From: a virus
Strand: one strand, 5' to 3'
DNA length: 48,277 nucleotides
Virus record (IMG/VR): IMGVR_UViG_3300005262_000092
Coordinates: 1 to 48,277 of that record
The position numbers were made by a program, and so were the translations under genes. Position 1 is the stretch's first letter. Each line of letters starts with the position of its first letter. Shown piece by piece: positions 6,786 through 14,341 of the stretch. The notes beneath the pieces are model-generated. The model did not search any database. It had not been told where the DNA came from and saw only the letters and a program-made list of their open reading frames with translations.

Positions 6786-7277
6786 AGGCGAGCCACGTGA
6801 ATGCGACGGGTCGGCATGGGATCGCCTGCCACCGTTGATCAAGAGTTCTGACGGGCGGACGGACGAGGCTTTGGCCCGTGAGACCGGCTCTGTTGTGGAA
6901 GGATCAGCACCTCGTCATCGACGGTGCCCGCACCACGAGGGCGTCGGTCAAGCCGGGGTGGGAAGCGAGCGGTCCAGCCCGTCAGAAGCCATTTTCGAAT
7001 GCCGTAGCGAAAGCAACCAGAGGCAAGTCCGATCGGCTGGGTGGCCCAAGGCGCCCGTAAGATCTCGGTCAATCCCGGTCGGTTGGGTTGCGAGTAGGCG
7101 CGACTGCCGCGCAGCAGTCTGCGCGCGGGGTGACGAGCCCCGCGCGACCATTACCCAGAGAGGCGTCTGGTACTCCCCGCAAAGGACCCAGCGGAAAGGC
7201 CGTAAGCACCTCGGTGCCGATGACCGATCCCTCGCGGCACTCAGTGCGCGCCTCGCTTTTTCTGCCGGGAGGGCGGC
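6786..7277. other. Long untranslated region with a GC hairpin
   Basis: About 490 bases without a gene I can support. Frames on both strands are open but low quality. A strong hairpin is present: CGCGCGGGG (7122-7130), 7-base loop, CCCCGCGCG (7138-7146), with no T-tract. It may be the leader of the early operon that starts at 7278, or hold a structured RNA. Confidence 0.45.
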
Positions 7278-7799
7278 GTGAGCGAGACCGAGGGCGATCT
7301 GAACTTCGAACCCGCCAACATGGGCCAGGCGCTCGCCGTGCTCGCCGATGTCGTCGGCTGCTACATCAGCGCAGCCAAGACAGCGGCCTTGGGCGACGAT
7401 CCGAAGAAATCGGCACAGCTCAACCTGACGCTCTTTCTGCATCAACTCTGCATGCGATCGAAGTACAAGGCCGAGACGGCCGACATCCTGGACATGATCA
7501 GCGCCGAGTTGCGCCGGAAGCCGGACGAAGAGGGGGCTGATCCGACGACCTCGGAGTTGCTCAAGCCCAACGCCAATGACGGCGCTGTTAATGCAGCGAT
7601 CTGCTTCAACTCGCTGCTTCTCGTCGGCGACGTCGATGTGAGATGGGAGACCGTCTCAACATGGTCACAGGATCAGATGGATCGCGCCTACGACTGGGCT
7701 CTGCGGGTCCATCTTCACGCGAGCGATAATCCGGACGTCTTTGTACCCGATCGACCCGACTTCGTTCCGACTTGCGCGAGGGCTCGCACCGATAGCTGA
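7278..7799 (+). CDS. Hypothetical protein, first early gene
   Basis: A 173-residue, mostly helical acidic protein of unknown function, with predicted helices around residues 10-35 and 50-80. Start GTG at 7278 is supported by GGGAGGG about 7 bases upstream. Asp/Glu-rich composition and position at the head of the rightward operon are all that can be said. It is followed by a 119-base gap. Confidence 0.75.
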   Translation: MSETEGDLNFEPANMGQALAVLADVVGCYISAAKTAALGDDPKKSAQLNLTLFLHQLCMRSKYKAETADILDMISAELRRKPDEEGADPTTSELLKPNANDGAVNAAICFNSLLLVGDVDVRWETVSTWSQDQMDRAYDWALRVHLHASDNPDVFVPDRPDFVPTCARARTDS

Positions 7800-7918
7800 A
7801 GCCCTCGTTTCCAGTTCCCAGTAAGCGTCCAGCGTATCCCGACATCACCTGCAGCTGCACCCGTCCGGTCATTTCCGGGCGTGAGCTTCTGCGTCCCTGC
7901 AACAGGAAGGGCAACACG

Positions 7919-8158
7919 ATGCTCGCCGACCAACCGATGCTGCACGATGCCATCACCGCGTGCCTGATCAACGTCATGATCGGCTCGCTGGTCTGGATGT
8001 TCGTCTACTGCCGCGGCTCTCTCAAGCGCGTCTACGCGACCGAGCCGACCGGCTCCGGCCCCGTGCTGGACTTCCTGGGCAACGCGCTGATCACCCTGCT
8101 GCTGATCGCCAGCTGGCCGGTGATGCTGATCGGGCTTCTCAAGGGCAGGCTGCACTGA
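7919..8158 (+). CDS. Small membrane protein, 79 aa, two TM segments
   Basis: Two hydrophobic helices are evident: residues ~12-30 (ITACLINVMIGSLVWMFVY) and ~52-74 (FLGNALITLLLIASWPVMLI). Between them is a short loop containing RGSLKRVY, so the loop is probably cytoplasmic. AGGAAGGGC precedes the ATG. The stop shares one base with the next start (TGATG), linking it to another small membrane protein. Function unknown; a holin is conceivable but the early location argues against it. Confidence 0.8.
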   Translation: MLADQPMLHDAITACLINVMIGSLVWMFVYCRGSLKRVYATEPTGSGPVLDFLGNALITLLLIASWPVMLIGLLKGRLH

Positions 8159-8493
8159 TGGACATCATCGACATCCTGATCGCCCTGGTGTGCATCGCTC
8201 TCATCGTGATCGCGCTCCTGTTGGCGTGCGCGCTATGGATCGTCCGCCGAGGGACCGCGCTGTCTCCTTCGCCTCGCGCGGTGGCGGACGATCCATTCTT
8301 CTTCCCGTTCGGCGAGATGCCGACAGTTCCGCGCGAGCGCCTCATGGTGGCGCGCGACTTCCGCGCTTGGGGCCTTCCGGATCGTGTTTCGCCTTCCGCA
8401 GCGGTTGCCCACCGGCGGAAAGGGAGCGGCGGCCGTCCTGCATCCACACCGGGGACGGCCGTCGTTCTCACCTTCAAGTCGAGGAGGGCGTGA
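8158..8493 (+). CDS. Small single-TM protein, 111 aa
   Basis: An N-terminal membrane helix (residues ~3-29, IDILIALVCIALIVIALLLA) is followed by a Pro/Arg-rich soluble region with no recognised domain. It is translationally coupled to both neighbours by TGATG junctions. Topology is probably N-out/C-in from the WIVRR basic residues after the helix. Function unknown. Confidence 0.7.
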   Translation: MDIIDILIALVCIALIVIALLLACALWIVRRGTALSPSPRAVADDPFFFPFGEMPTVPRERLMVARDFRAWGLPDRVSPSAAVAHRRKGSGGRPASTPGTAVVLTFKSRRA

Positions 8494-8831
8494 TGCAGCA
8501 GCACCTCACCCGCATCGAGCAGGCCAACCTGATCGCAGGCCACGCCGTGGCGTATGCGACGGCCTATCTCGACGGCCGCCACACCGCGCATCAACTCGCT
8601 GACAATGCCAACCGGCTGATCGTCGATCTCTTGGTCATCCAGGACGCCGAGAACAGCGCCTTCCTCGTTCCCGTGCAGCTGCTCGCCTTCACCATGTTGC
8701 GCACCTCGCGAAGGAAGATCCCCGAAACGCTCGAAACCGACGCGCTGGCGGAGCGCTGGCACGCGGTGATGGCCTCGCTGGTCGAGCTCGTGCAGCACGA
8801 AAGCCGCAACCTCAACAAGGACCGCGCATGA
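8493..8831 (+). CDS. Hypothetical protein, 112 aa
   Basis: A soluble, all-helical protein (two or three long helices, e.g. IVDLLVIQDAENSAFLVPVQ). No family recognised. It starts inside the stop of the previous gene and overlaps the next by 4 bases, so its translation is coupled on both sides. Confidence 0.75.
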   Translation: MQQHLTRIEQANLIAGHAVAYATAYLDGRHTAHQLADNANRLIVDLLVIQDAENSAFLVPVQLLAFTMLRTSRRKIPETLETDALAERWHAVMASLVELVQHESRNLNKDRA

Positions 8832-9160
8832 AGCCGCTCTCCGAGCATCTGACCGTGCTGATCGCAACCGCAGAAGACATGATGCGGCGGCCGATCCATC
8901 AGATCCCGACGCATCTGCCGGCGGGCTTCGTCGAGATCTCCGCTGCGGTGAAGAAGGCGGACAGCACCCCTTGCGACGGCGATGTTCGCACGACGCGCGC
9001 CGCGGTCGTCATGTGCACCTCGATCGAGGCCTACTTCGCCGAGCCGCAGTCGCAGGACTACTGGCAGATGCTGATCGGAGCCACGCTGCCGCTGCTGCGG
9101 CGCGCAGCCTGGCAGGCGTTCCGGAACGAGAAGGCGGTCACCGAGGAGACCCGGCGATGA
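8828..9160 (+). CDS. Hypothetical protein, 110 aa
   Basis: Helical protein of unknown function, ending in an Arg/Trp-rich helix (LLRRAAWQAFRNEK). ATGA overlaps at both ends place it in the early operon. Nothing diagnostic is visible. Confidence 0.75.
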   Translation: MKPLSEHLTVLIATAEDMMRRPIHQIPTHLPAGFVEISAAVKKADSTPCDGDVRTTRAAVVMCTSIEAYFAEPQSQDYWQMLIGATLPLLRRAAWQAFRNEKAVTEETRR

Positions 9161-9771
9161 CAGATCGCTCGACGCCCCAGGCGCAAGCCTATCCGCTGCA
9201 ATGGCCGTCCGGCTTCCCGCGCTGGAAGAATGGCCGCGGCTCCGGCGCGTTCAAGACGAACTTCGAGTCCGCCTTGCGCAACGTCAAGAAGAGCCTCGAA
9301 CTCTTCGCCAAGGACAGCGGCAAGAAGATCGAGAGCCCGGTGCTGTCGAGCAACATCGACTTCAACCCGCTGACGATCAACACCGGTACGCGGCCCCTCG
9401 ACCCCGGCGTCGCGGTCTGGTTCTCCTGGGACGGCCTTCAGGTCTGCATCCCCGTCGACCGCTACGACACGCCGGCGGCGAACCTGCAGGCGATCCATCA
9501 CATCATCGAGGCTCGCCGCGTCGAGCTGCGCCACGGCACGCTCGCGCTGGTGCGCGCGACCTTCTCCGGCTTCGTGGCGCTGCCGGCGCCGAAGGGCAAG
9601 CACTGGCGGGACGTCCTCGAAATCACGGCGCCGATCCCGACGCGCTTTCACATCGAGGATCAATACAAGACGCTGTCGCGCAAGCGTCACCCCGACGTCG
9701 AAGGCGGCAGCACCGAGGCAATGGCCGACCTGAACAACGCGCGCGAGACAGCGCTGAAAGAGGTTGGCTGA
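9157..9771 (+). CDS. J-domain-like protein
   Basis: A 204-residue protein. The C-terminal ~35 residues resemble the end of a DnaJ J domain: YKTLSRKRHPDVEGGSTEAM, with the HPD motif at residues 178-180, then a helix like the J-domain helix III (ADLNNARETALK). The N-terminal ~150 residues are an unrelated alpha/beta region beginning PLQWPSGFPRWKNG. J-domain proteins recruit and stimulate Hsp70 (DnaK), so this could redirect host chaperone to replication proteins, as in some phages (inference). I recall the same architecture in rhizobial prophages. Confidence 0.75.
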   Translation: MTDRSTPQAQAYPLQWPSGFPRWKNGRGSGAFKTNFESALRNVKKSLELFAKDSGKKIESPVLSSNIDFNPLTINTGTRPLDPGVAVWFSWDGLQVCIPVDRYDTPAANLQAIHHIIEARRVELRHGTLALVRATFSGFVALPAPKGKHWRDVLEITAPIPTRFHIEDQYKTLSRKRHPDVEGGSTEAMADLNNARETALKEVG

Positions 9772-9956
9772 TGAGTCAGGTCGCACGCCTCCGGGCCGAA
9801 TACGCTGAGCTACATCGAGAGGTCCTCGATCTCTCGCGCAACGAAATGCGCAACCGTCCGGCGCTCGACCGCCTGCAGCTGCGCGAGCAAGAGATCGTCG
9901 ATGCGCTCCGGCGTCTCAATGCAACGGTCTACCCGGGCGAGACGAGGGCGCACTGA
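9771..9956 (+). CDS. Small coiled-coil protein, 61 aa
   Basis: A short, Arg/Glu/Leu-rich protein whose first ~50 residues form heptad repeats (VARLRAEYAELHREVLDL). It is coupled to the genes on both sides by 1-base stop/start overlaps. Function unknown. Confidence 0.7.
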   Translation: MSQVARLRAEYAELHREVLDLSRNEMRNRPALDRLQLREQEIVDALRRLNATVYPGETRAH

Positions 9957-10138
9957 TGCACGATCCCGCCCATCCCGACACGATCAGGCTCGTCGACGCA
10001 AGGCTGGAGGTGGCGCTGCTCACGGCGCGCAGCAGCGCGCTCGGCATGCCGTCATCGGTCGAGACGCTGCGGGCGATGCTGGCACGGGCAGGGCTTGCAC
10101 TGGTGCCGGTGACAAAGTCTGAGGGCGCAGCCCGATGA
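9956..10138 (+). CDS. Small hypothetical protein, 60 aa
   Basis: A 60-residue helical protein (RLVDARLEVALLTARSSALG). No family seen. The 4-base overlap with the ParB-like gene suggests coupled expression. Confidence 0.65.
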   Translation: MHDPAHPDTIRLVDARLEVALLTARSSALGMPSSVETLRAMLARAGLALVPVTKSEGAAR

Positions 10139-11355
10139 GCACGCTCCGCACCATCGATCCGGCGCCATACCTCTCGCGCATCCCTCGCGGTCCGAAGCCC
10201 GACGCCGGCGATCGGCCTGAGCTGCAGTGGCTCAAGATCGCCAAGCTGCGTATCGACCCGCGCTACCAGCGCGAGATCGGCCGCCGTGGCGCCGACAACA
10301 TCGTCGCGATTGTGCCCCAGTTCAAATGGGCCAAATTCACACCCGTGGTGGTGGCGCCGATCGGCGAGGGCCTGTTCGCCATCATCGACGGCCAGCACCG
10401 CACCACGGCGGCTGCCGCGTGCGGCTTCGAGTCCGTGCCTTGTGTCATTATCCAGGTCGACCACGCCGACCAGGCGGACGCCTTCGTCGCGATCAACGCC
10501 AACGTCACGGTGATGTCGCCGCTGCAGATCCACGCCGCACGTCTCGCCGCCGGCGACAAGTCCGCCGACGAGCTGACGCAGGCTTGTGCCGAGGCGGGCG
10601 TCACCATCTGCCGTTACCCGGTGCCGGCCAGCAAGATGAAGCCCGGCGACACGCTGGCGGTCGGGATGCTGCATGCGACGTTGAAGAAGTACGGCCGCGA
10701 CGTCTTGGTCGCCGCCCTCTGCTGCATCACCAGGACCCGCCGCGGCAATGCCGGCATGATCCGCAAGGCGATCGTCCAGGCCCTGTGCTCCGTCCTCGAG
10801 GCCGAGCCTGGTTGGCTGGCCGATCGAGCGAAGCTCATCTTCGCGATGCAGACCTTCGACTTCGCGGCTCAGTTTACCGCGGCCTCCGCGCGCTCAATCG
10901 AGAGCGGCGATAGCGTTTCGAGCACGCTGGTCGAGGCCATCGCGGCCCATCTCGACGACAAGGTCGAGGCGGAGCCGCCCGCGGTCGCCCCGCCAGCCCC
11001 GGCGGCCGCGAAGTCACCGCCGGCGCCGAAAGCAGCACCCGCCGCGCCGGCTGCACCGCCCAAGGCCGCGCGCCGCGGCGTGCTCACCATCGGGCCCGCG
11101 GAGGTCAGCGCCAACGGCCGGCGCCTCCGCATCGCCCCGCGCGCCTCCCTGTTGCTACAGATGCTCGACAAGGCCAAGCCGAACAATGTCGGCGACGAAT
11201 GGCTGGTCCAGAAGCTGTGGAGCACGGGCCGCCCCTCCAACGCGGTCGACCTCATCGACCAGATCATTCGCGGGCTCAATGAGGGCCTGAAAGACCTCGG
11301 CTTTGAGATCCGCACCCATCGCGGTGTCGGCCGGCAGTTGGTGGAGGTGGCATGA
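10135..11355 (+). CDS. ParB-like nuclease domain fused to OmpR-type winged helix
   Basis: A 406-residue two-domain protein. Residues ~30-130 are a ParB/sulfiredoxin fold with the active-site motif IIDGQHRTTAA (DGQHR at 85-89). A helical middle (130-270) and an Ala/Pro-rich linker (~275-312) follow. Residues ~312-406 look like the C-terminal winged helix of OmpR/PhoB regulators (LTIGPAEVSANGRRLRI, DEWLVQKLW, IIRGLNEGL, IRTHRGVGRQLVEV). ParB folds bind CTP or cleave DNA, and the winged helix would provide sequence-specific binding. The arrangement suggests a DNA-binding regulator or partition-like factor. No receiver domain is present. Confidence 0.85.
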   Translation: MSTLRTIDPAPYLSRIPRGPKPDAGDRPELQWLKIAKLRIDPRYQREIGRRGADNIVAIVPQFKWAKFTPVVVAPIGEGLFAIIDGQHRTTAAAACGFESVPCVIIQVDHADQADAFVAINANVTVMSPLQIHAARLAAGDKSADELTQACAEAGVTICRYPVPASKMKPGDTLAVGMLHATLKKYGRDVLVAALCCITRTRRGNAGMIRKAIVQALCSVLEAEPGWLADRAKLIFAMQTFDFAAQFTAASARSIESGDSVSSTLVEAIAAHLDDKVEAEPPAVAPPAPAAAKSPPAPKAAPAAPAAPPKAARRGVLTIGPAEVSANGRRLRIAPRASLLLQMLDKAKPNNVGDEWLVQKLWSTGRPSNAVDLIDQIIRGLNEGLKDLGFEIRTHRGVGRQLVEVA

Positions 11356-12449
11356 CCCTGCTTGCCGCCTACGATCGCATCTGTACGGCCTTGGTGGACG
11401 CAACGCAGTTCAACCGACAAGTCATGGCTGCACGCACGGAAGTGGAAGCCATCCGCAACGAGATCGAGCACCTGAAGCTGCACGCCCGGCTTATCCGCGA
11501 TCGCGAATTGCTGGCGAAGGCGACGGTGGCGCAGATGAAGTTCGAGCGCGAGCTTGGCACAATGCTTTCCGTCGCAATCGACGCCGGACATATTGTCGAG
11601 GGGCGTCCCCCGAAGAACCGCGAGCCGGGCAGGTTCACGCTGAAGGAAATCGGCGTCGACGTTAAATTGTCATCGCGCGCCCAGAAAGCCGCGGCATTGG
11701 ACGATGAGGCATTCGAACAGCTGGCCGAATCCGCTCGCGACAAGATCAAGAGCGGCGGCGCCATCCTCGTCGATCCGATCAAGGCCGCGGCCAAGGACGC
11801 CGAAGTTGCCGATCGGCGCGCGCAGCACGCGCGGCGGACCGAGAAGGGCGGCTGCGTCGCGGATCTCGGAGCGCTGGCGCTGACCGGCAAGCGCTTCGGT
11901 TCGATCGGCTCCGATCCGCAATGGAAGTTTCTGACACGTTCCGCCGCCGGCGAGGGCCGATCGGCGAACGTCCACTACAAGACCGAAGAGGTCGACAAGA
12001 TCAAGGACCTCCCTGTCAACGAACTCCTCGCCGACGACGGCGCCTTCTACATGTGGATGGTCGACTGGTGCCCGCAGGATGCGCTCGATCTCCTCGCGCA
12101 CTGGGGCCTCCGCCATGTCACCACGGCCTTTACCTGGATCAAGACGAACGGCGAGGGCGCCCTCGATATCTGGGACAAGTCGACCTGGCACATGGGGCAG
12201 GGCTACTGGACCCGCGCCAACCCCGAGCAGTGCTGGCTTGCCACCAAGGGCAACCCGAAACGCCTCTACGCCGACGTGCGCCAATTGATCGTCGCCCCGG
12301 TGATGGAGCACTCCCGCAAGCCCGACGAATGGCTCGACCGCATCGAGCGCCTCACCGAGGGCGATTACCTTGAGCTGCAGGCAAGGCGGCCGAGAAGAGG
12401 ATGGGTTTCGTGGGGAGACGAACTCGAATGGACGGGAGTTGCAGCATGA
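11352..12449 (+). CDS. MT-A70 adenine methyltransferase with extra N-terminal domain
   Basis: A 365-residue protein. The C-terminal ~185 residues match the MT-A70 family of N6-adenine methyltransferases. The motif IV position reads SDPQW (188-191) instead of DPPW. Later family blocks are present: FTWIKTN, EQCWLATKGNPKR, APVMEHSRKPDEW and YLELQARRPRRGW. The N-terminal ~150 residues are a helical domain shared with the stand-alone protein at 21510 (RDRELLAKATVAQM here, RDRQLLADATEFQM there; both have an LKEIGVD/LREIGVD block and KLSS-AQ-AAA). It may methylate phage DNA against restriction. The Pro-to-Gln change may lower or alter activity. Confidence 0.9.
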   Translation: MTLLAAYDRICTALVDATQFNRQVMAARTEVEAIRNEIEHLKLHARLIRDRELLAKATVAQMKFERELGTMLSVAIDAGHIVEGRPPKNREPGRFTLKEIGVDVKLSSRAQKAAALDDEAFEQLAESARDKIKSGGAILVDPIKAAAKDAEVADRRAQHARRTEKGGCVADLGALALTGKRFGSIGSDPQWKFLTRSAAGEGRSANVHYKTEEVDKIKDLPVNELLADDGAFYMWMVDWCPQDALDLLAHWGLRHVTTAFTWIKTNGEGALDIWDKSTWHMGQGYWTRANPEQCWLATKGNPKRLYADVRQLIVAPVMEHSRKPDEWLDRIERLTEGDYLELQARRPRRGWVSWGDELEWTGVAA

Positions 12450-12799
12450 ACGGAAGGCCATGGACCTCAGACGATTGGGCCACTCTTCAGCGCATGCACG
12501 CTGATGGGGAGACCTGGGCGGCCATCGATAAGGCGCTCGGACGTGCGCCCAGGACCTCCCGGAGCAAATGGGAGAACGAGCGGGCGAAGGATCGCACGCT
12601 CACCAAAATAGCCGCCCGACGCATCCCGACTGTGCCTGCAGAGCATCACTCCTTGACCGCCGCTTTCTTCGGCGACCCGCTTCCGGGCCGGAGTGCGCTC
12701 GATCGCAGTCGGGCCGGCGCCGTCGATCCCGACTATTTCGACCGGCGAACGGCGCATCTGCCTAAGAAGCCCACGCTTTACACGGGACAGGCCCGATGA
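12446..12799 (+). CDS. SANT/Myb-like small DNA-binding protein
   Basis: A 117-residue protein. The N-terminal ~50 residues resemble a Myb/SANT helix-turn-helix (PWTSDDWATLQRMHADGETW, then AIDKALGRAPRTSRSKW). A basic linker and a C-terminal motif GDPLPGRSALD follow. The same motif ends the neighbouring gene. The start is the ATG overlapping the methyltransferase stop. Role unknown, likely DNA binding. Confidence 0.75.
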   Translation: MNGRPWTSDDWATLQRMHADGETWAAIDKALGRAPRTSRSKWENERAKDRTLTKIAARRIPTVPAEHHSLTAAFFGDPLPGRSALDRSRAGAVDPDYFDRRTAHLPKKPTLYTGQAR

Positions 12800-13134
12800 C
12801 CTCTCGCACCAAGGAAGAGAATCGCGAGTATATGCGCGACTACATGCGTGATCGCCGCCGGCTGCGACGCGCCGCGGGGCTCAAGAGCAACACTGCGGCT
12901 GATCGAGCCTACAAGCGCGCCGAATACAAATCGGAGGCGCCGGGCTGCCACACCAAGGGCGACTTCGTACGCCGCGACCTCGCGCTCTATGACCCGATGC
13001 GCGACGCACCCGTGCGGCATGCCGACCTGACCGCGCTGGTGATGGGCGACCCGCCGATCGGCCGGCGTGCGATCGACCAGCACCAGGCGCGGACAGGAGT
13101 CCGGTCGATATCGTTGGCGGGAGCACGGCCATGA
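12796..13134 (+). CDS. Hypothetical basic protein with shared C-terminal motif
   Basis: A 112-residue very basic protein. It begins with a charged helix (EENREYMRDYMRDRRRLRR), as seen in many small phage proteins. The C-terminal region has MGDPPIGRRAID, matching the GDPLPGRSALD of the preceding gene, so the two share a short module. Coupled by ATGA overlaps. Function unknown. Confidence 0.7.
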   Translation: MTSRTKEENREYMRDYMRDRRRLRRAAGLKSNTAADRAYKRAEYKSEAPGCHTKGDFVRRDLALYDPMRDAPVRHADLTALVMGDPPIGRRAIDQHQARTGVRSISLAGARP

Positions 13135-13352
13135 AAGCAGAGCCTCCATTTTTCAACGCGGACAGCATCGTCATCGGAAGCTGCCCGAACCCGGCTTGCA
13201 GGGCCGTGCACATTCATCTGCTCGATGAAGACGATCGTCCGCACGCTCAGCTGACTATCCACTGCGACAAGGTCGAGGAACTGATCGCGGACATCCGTAC
13301 CGTGCGCGACCGCATCGCGATGGGTGGCGACAAGAAGGGGCTCGACAATTGA
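13131..13352 (+). CDS. Hypothetical protein, 73 aa
   Basis: A small protein with a CPNPAC motif near residue 18 and an alternating beta-strand pattern (AVHIHLLDEDDRPHAQLTIH), then one helix. One Cys pair alone is not enough for a zinc site unless it dimerises. No family recognised. Confidence 0.7.
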   Translation: MKAEPPFFNADSIVIGSCPNPACRAVHIHLLDEDDRPHAQLTIHCDKVEELIADIRTVRDRIAMGGDKKGLDN

Positions 13353-13555
13353 CCCGGCGCATTCCCGACTTTGCACCCAAGCTTGACCGCGCGGCGGCAT
13401 GCCGTGGCGCCGCGGCGCTGATGCAGGCCGTCGACGTAATCGGCGGCCCTGGTGATGACGCCGACTTGGTGAAGGTCATCGTCGACGAGGAGATTGCTCT
13501 GAGGGAGCTGATCCGTTTTGCCCTCGTGAAGCTTGCGAGCGAGGATCAGCAATGA
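13349..13555 (+). CDS. Hypothetical helical protein, 68 aa
   Basis: A short helical protein with an acidic centre (GGPGDDADLVKVIVDEEIAL). The TTG start overlaps the upstream stop (TTGA), which suggests translational coupling. No family recognised. Confidence 0.65.
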   Translation: MTRRIPDFAPKLDRAAACRGAAALMQAVDVIGGPGDDADLVKVIVDEEIALRELIRFALVKLASEDQQ

Positions 13556-13893
13556 TCCGCCATCGCCTAGCCGCCCGCCGGCGCCACGAAACCATCGCGA
13601 TCGAGCACGAAGGCCAGCGCTACAAAGTCGGACTCGGCCGGGAACTGCTCTGCAACGGCAGCTGCGGCGGATCTGTACGCTTCGGCCCGATCGCGGAGGT
13701 CTTCATCAGTGCACAGAAGGTCAACACGCAGGCCGATGTGCTCGCAAAGGACGGCGCAATCCTGATGTCGCTGGCGCTGCAGTTCGGCTGTCCGCCGGAC
13801 GTTATCGCCCACGCCATGAAGCGCAACCCGGACGGCTCGCCGGCGTCGCCGCTCGGGCGTGCCGCGGCTTACTTGGTCGAGGGCGGATCATGA
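13552..13893 (+). CDS. TSCPD-domain protein
   Basis: A 113-residue protein whose central and C-terminal parts resemble the TSCPD domain found at the C-terminus of some ribonucleotide reductases: GGSVRFGPIAEVFISAQK, then MSLALQFGCPPDVIAHAMKR and DGSPASPLG. It stands alone here, without a reductase catalytic domain in the window. A role in nucleotide metabolism or in modulating the host reductase is possible but inferred. Confidence 0.75.
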   Translation: MIRHRLAARRRHETIAIEHEGQRYKVGLGRELLCNGSCGGSVRFGPIAEVFISAQKVNTQADVLAKDGAILMSLALQFGCPPDVIAHAMKRNPDGSPASPLGRAAAYLVEGGS

Positions 13894-14159
13894 GGCCCTT
13901 GGGAAAGCATCAGCTTGAGCGATTGATGGGTCTCGCATCCCCGTCATGCCTGATGGTCATCGGCGACAAGACATCAGCATCGCTGGTCGCGCGCGGGTTG
14001 CTTAAGGCTCATTTCTCGGAACGGCCGGAGGCCTGGCACCGCATCACACCAGCCGGCCTCCGTGCGCTCGCTGACGCCTATGAAGCTGGGCGTCTAGATC
14101 AGTTCATGAAGGATTTTCCGCAACCGAAAGGGCGCGTTGCCACCGGGGCAAAGCAATGA
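13890..14159 (+). CDS. Small winged-helix-like protein, 89 aa
   Basis: The central block (ASLVARGLLKAHFSE, then HRITPAGLRALADAYE) has the pattern of a winged-helix domain of the MarR/PadR type, where the second helix is followed by a beta hairpin ending in ITPAGLRAL. It overlaps both neighbours by 4 bases. Probably DNA-binding; target unknown. Confidence 0.7.
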   Translation: MRPLGKHQLERLMGLASPSCLMVIGDKTSASLVARGLLKAHFSERPEAWHRITPAGLRALADAYEAGRLDQFMKDFPQPKGRVATGAKQ

Positions 14160-14326
14160 CCGACATCGAGCGCCAGATCCTCCTCAACCACATCGCCATC
14201 TTGGAGGCGCTGATCCCGCTGTCGCCGCCCGCGAATGGTCCGTCCTCGACCCGCGAGATCCTGCGCCAGCGCTACCGAGAGAGCGCCGAGCTGGTGCGCC
14301 AACATCACCCAACCCCGCAACGCTGA
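14156..14326 (+). CDS. Small hypothetical protein, 56 aa
   Basis: A short gene starting at ATG 14156, which overlaps the previous stop (ATGA), and ending 15 bases before the large ParB-like gene. The product starts MTDIERQILLNHIAILEALI and is mostly one amphipathic helix followed by an Arg-rich helix. No family recognised. Codon use matches its neighbours. Confidence 0.65.
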   Translation: MTDIERQILLNHIAILEALIPLSPPANGPSSTREILRQRYRESAELVRQHHPTPQR

Positions 14327-14341
14327 AGGGATTCCACCGCC

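Noticed and set aside
6235-7281. Long rightward open frame of 348 codons beginning in the Cro-like stop
   Set aside because: The composition is Ser/Arg/Pro-rich shadow-like. It overlaps the better-supported HTH gene at 6507 in another frame, and no domain is visible.
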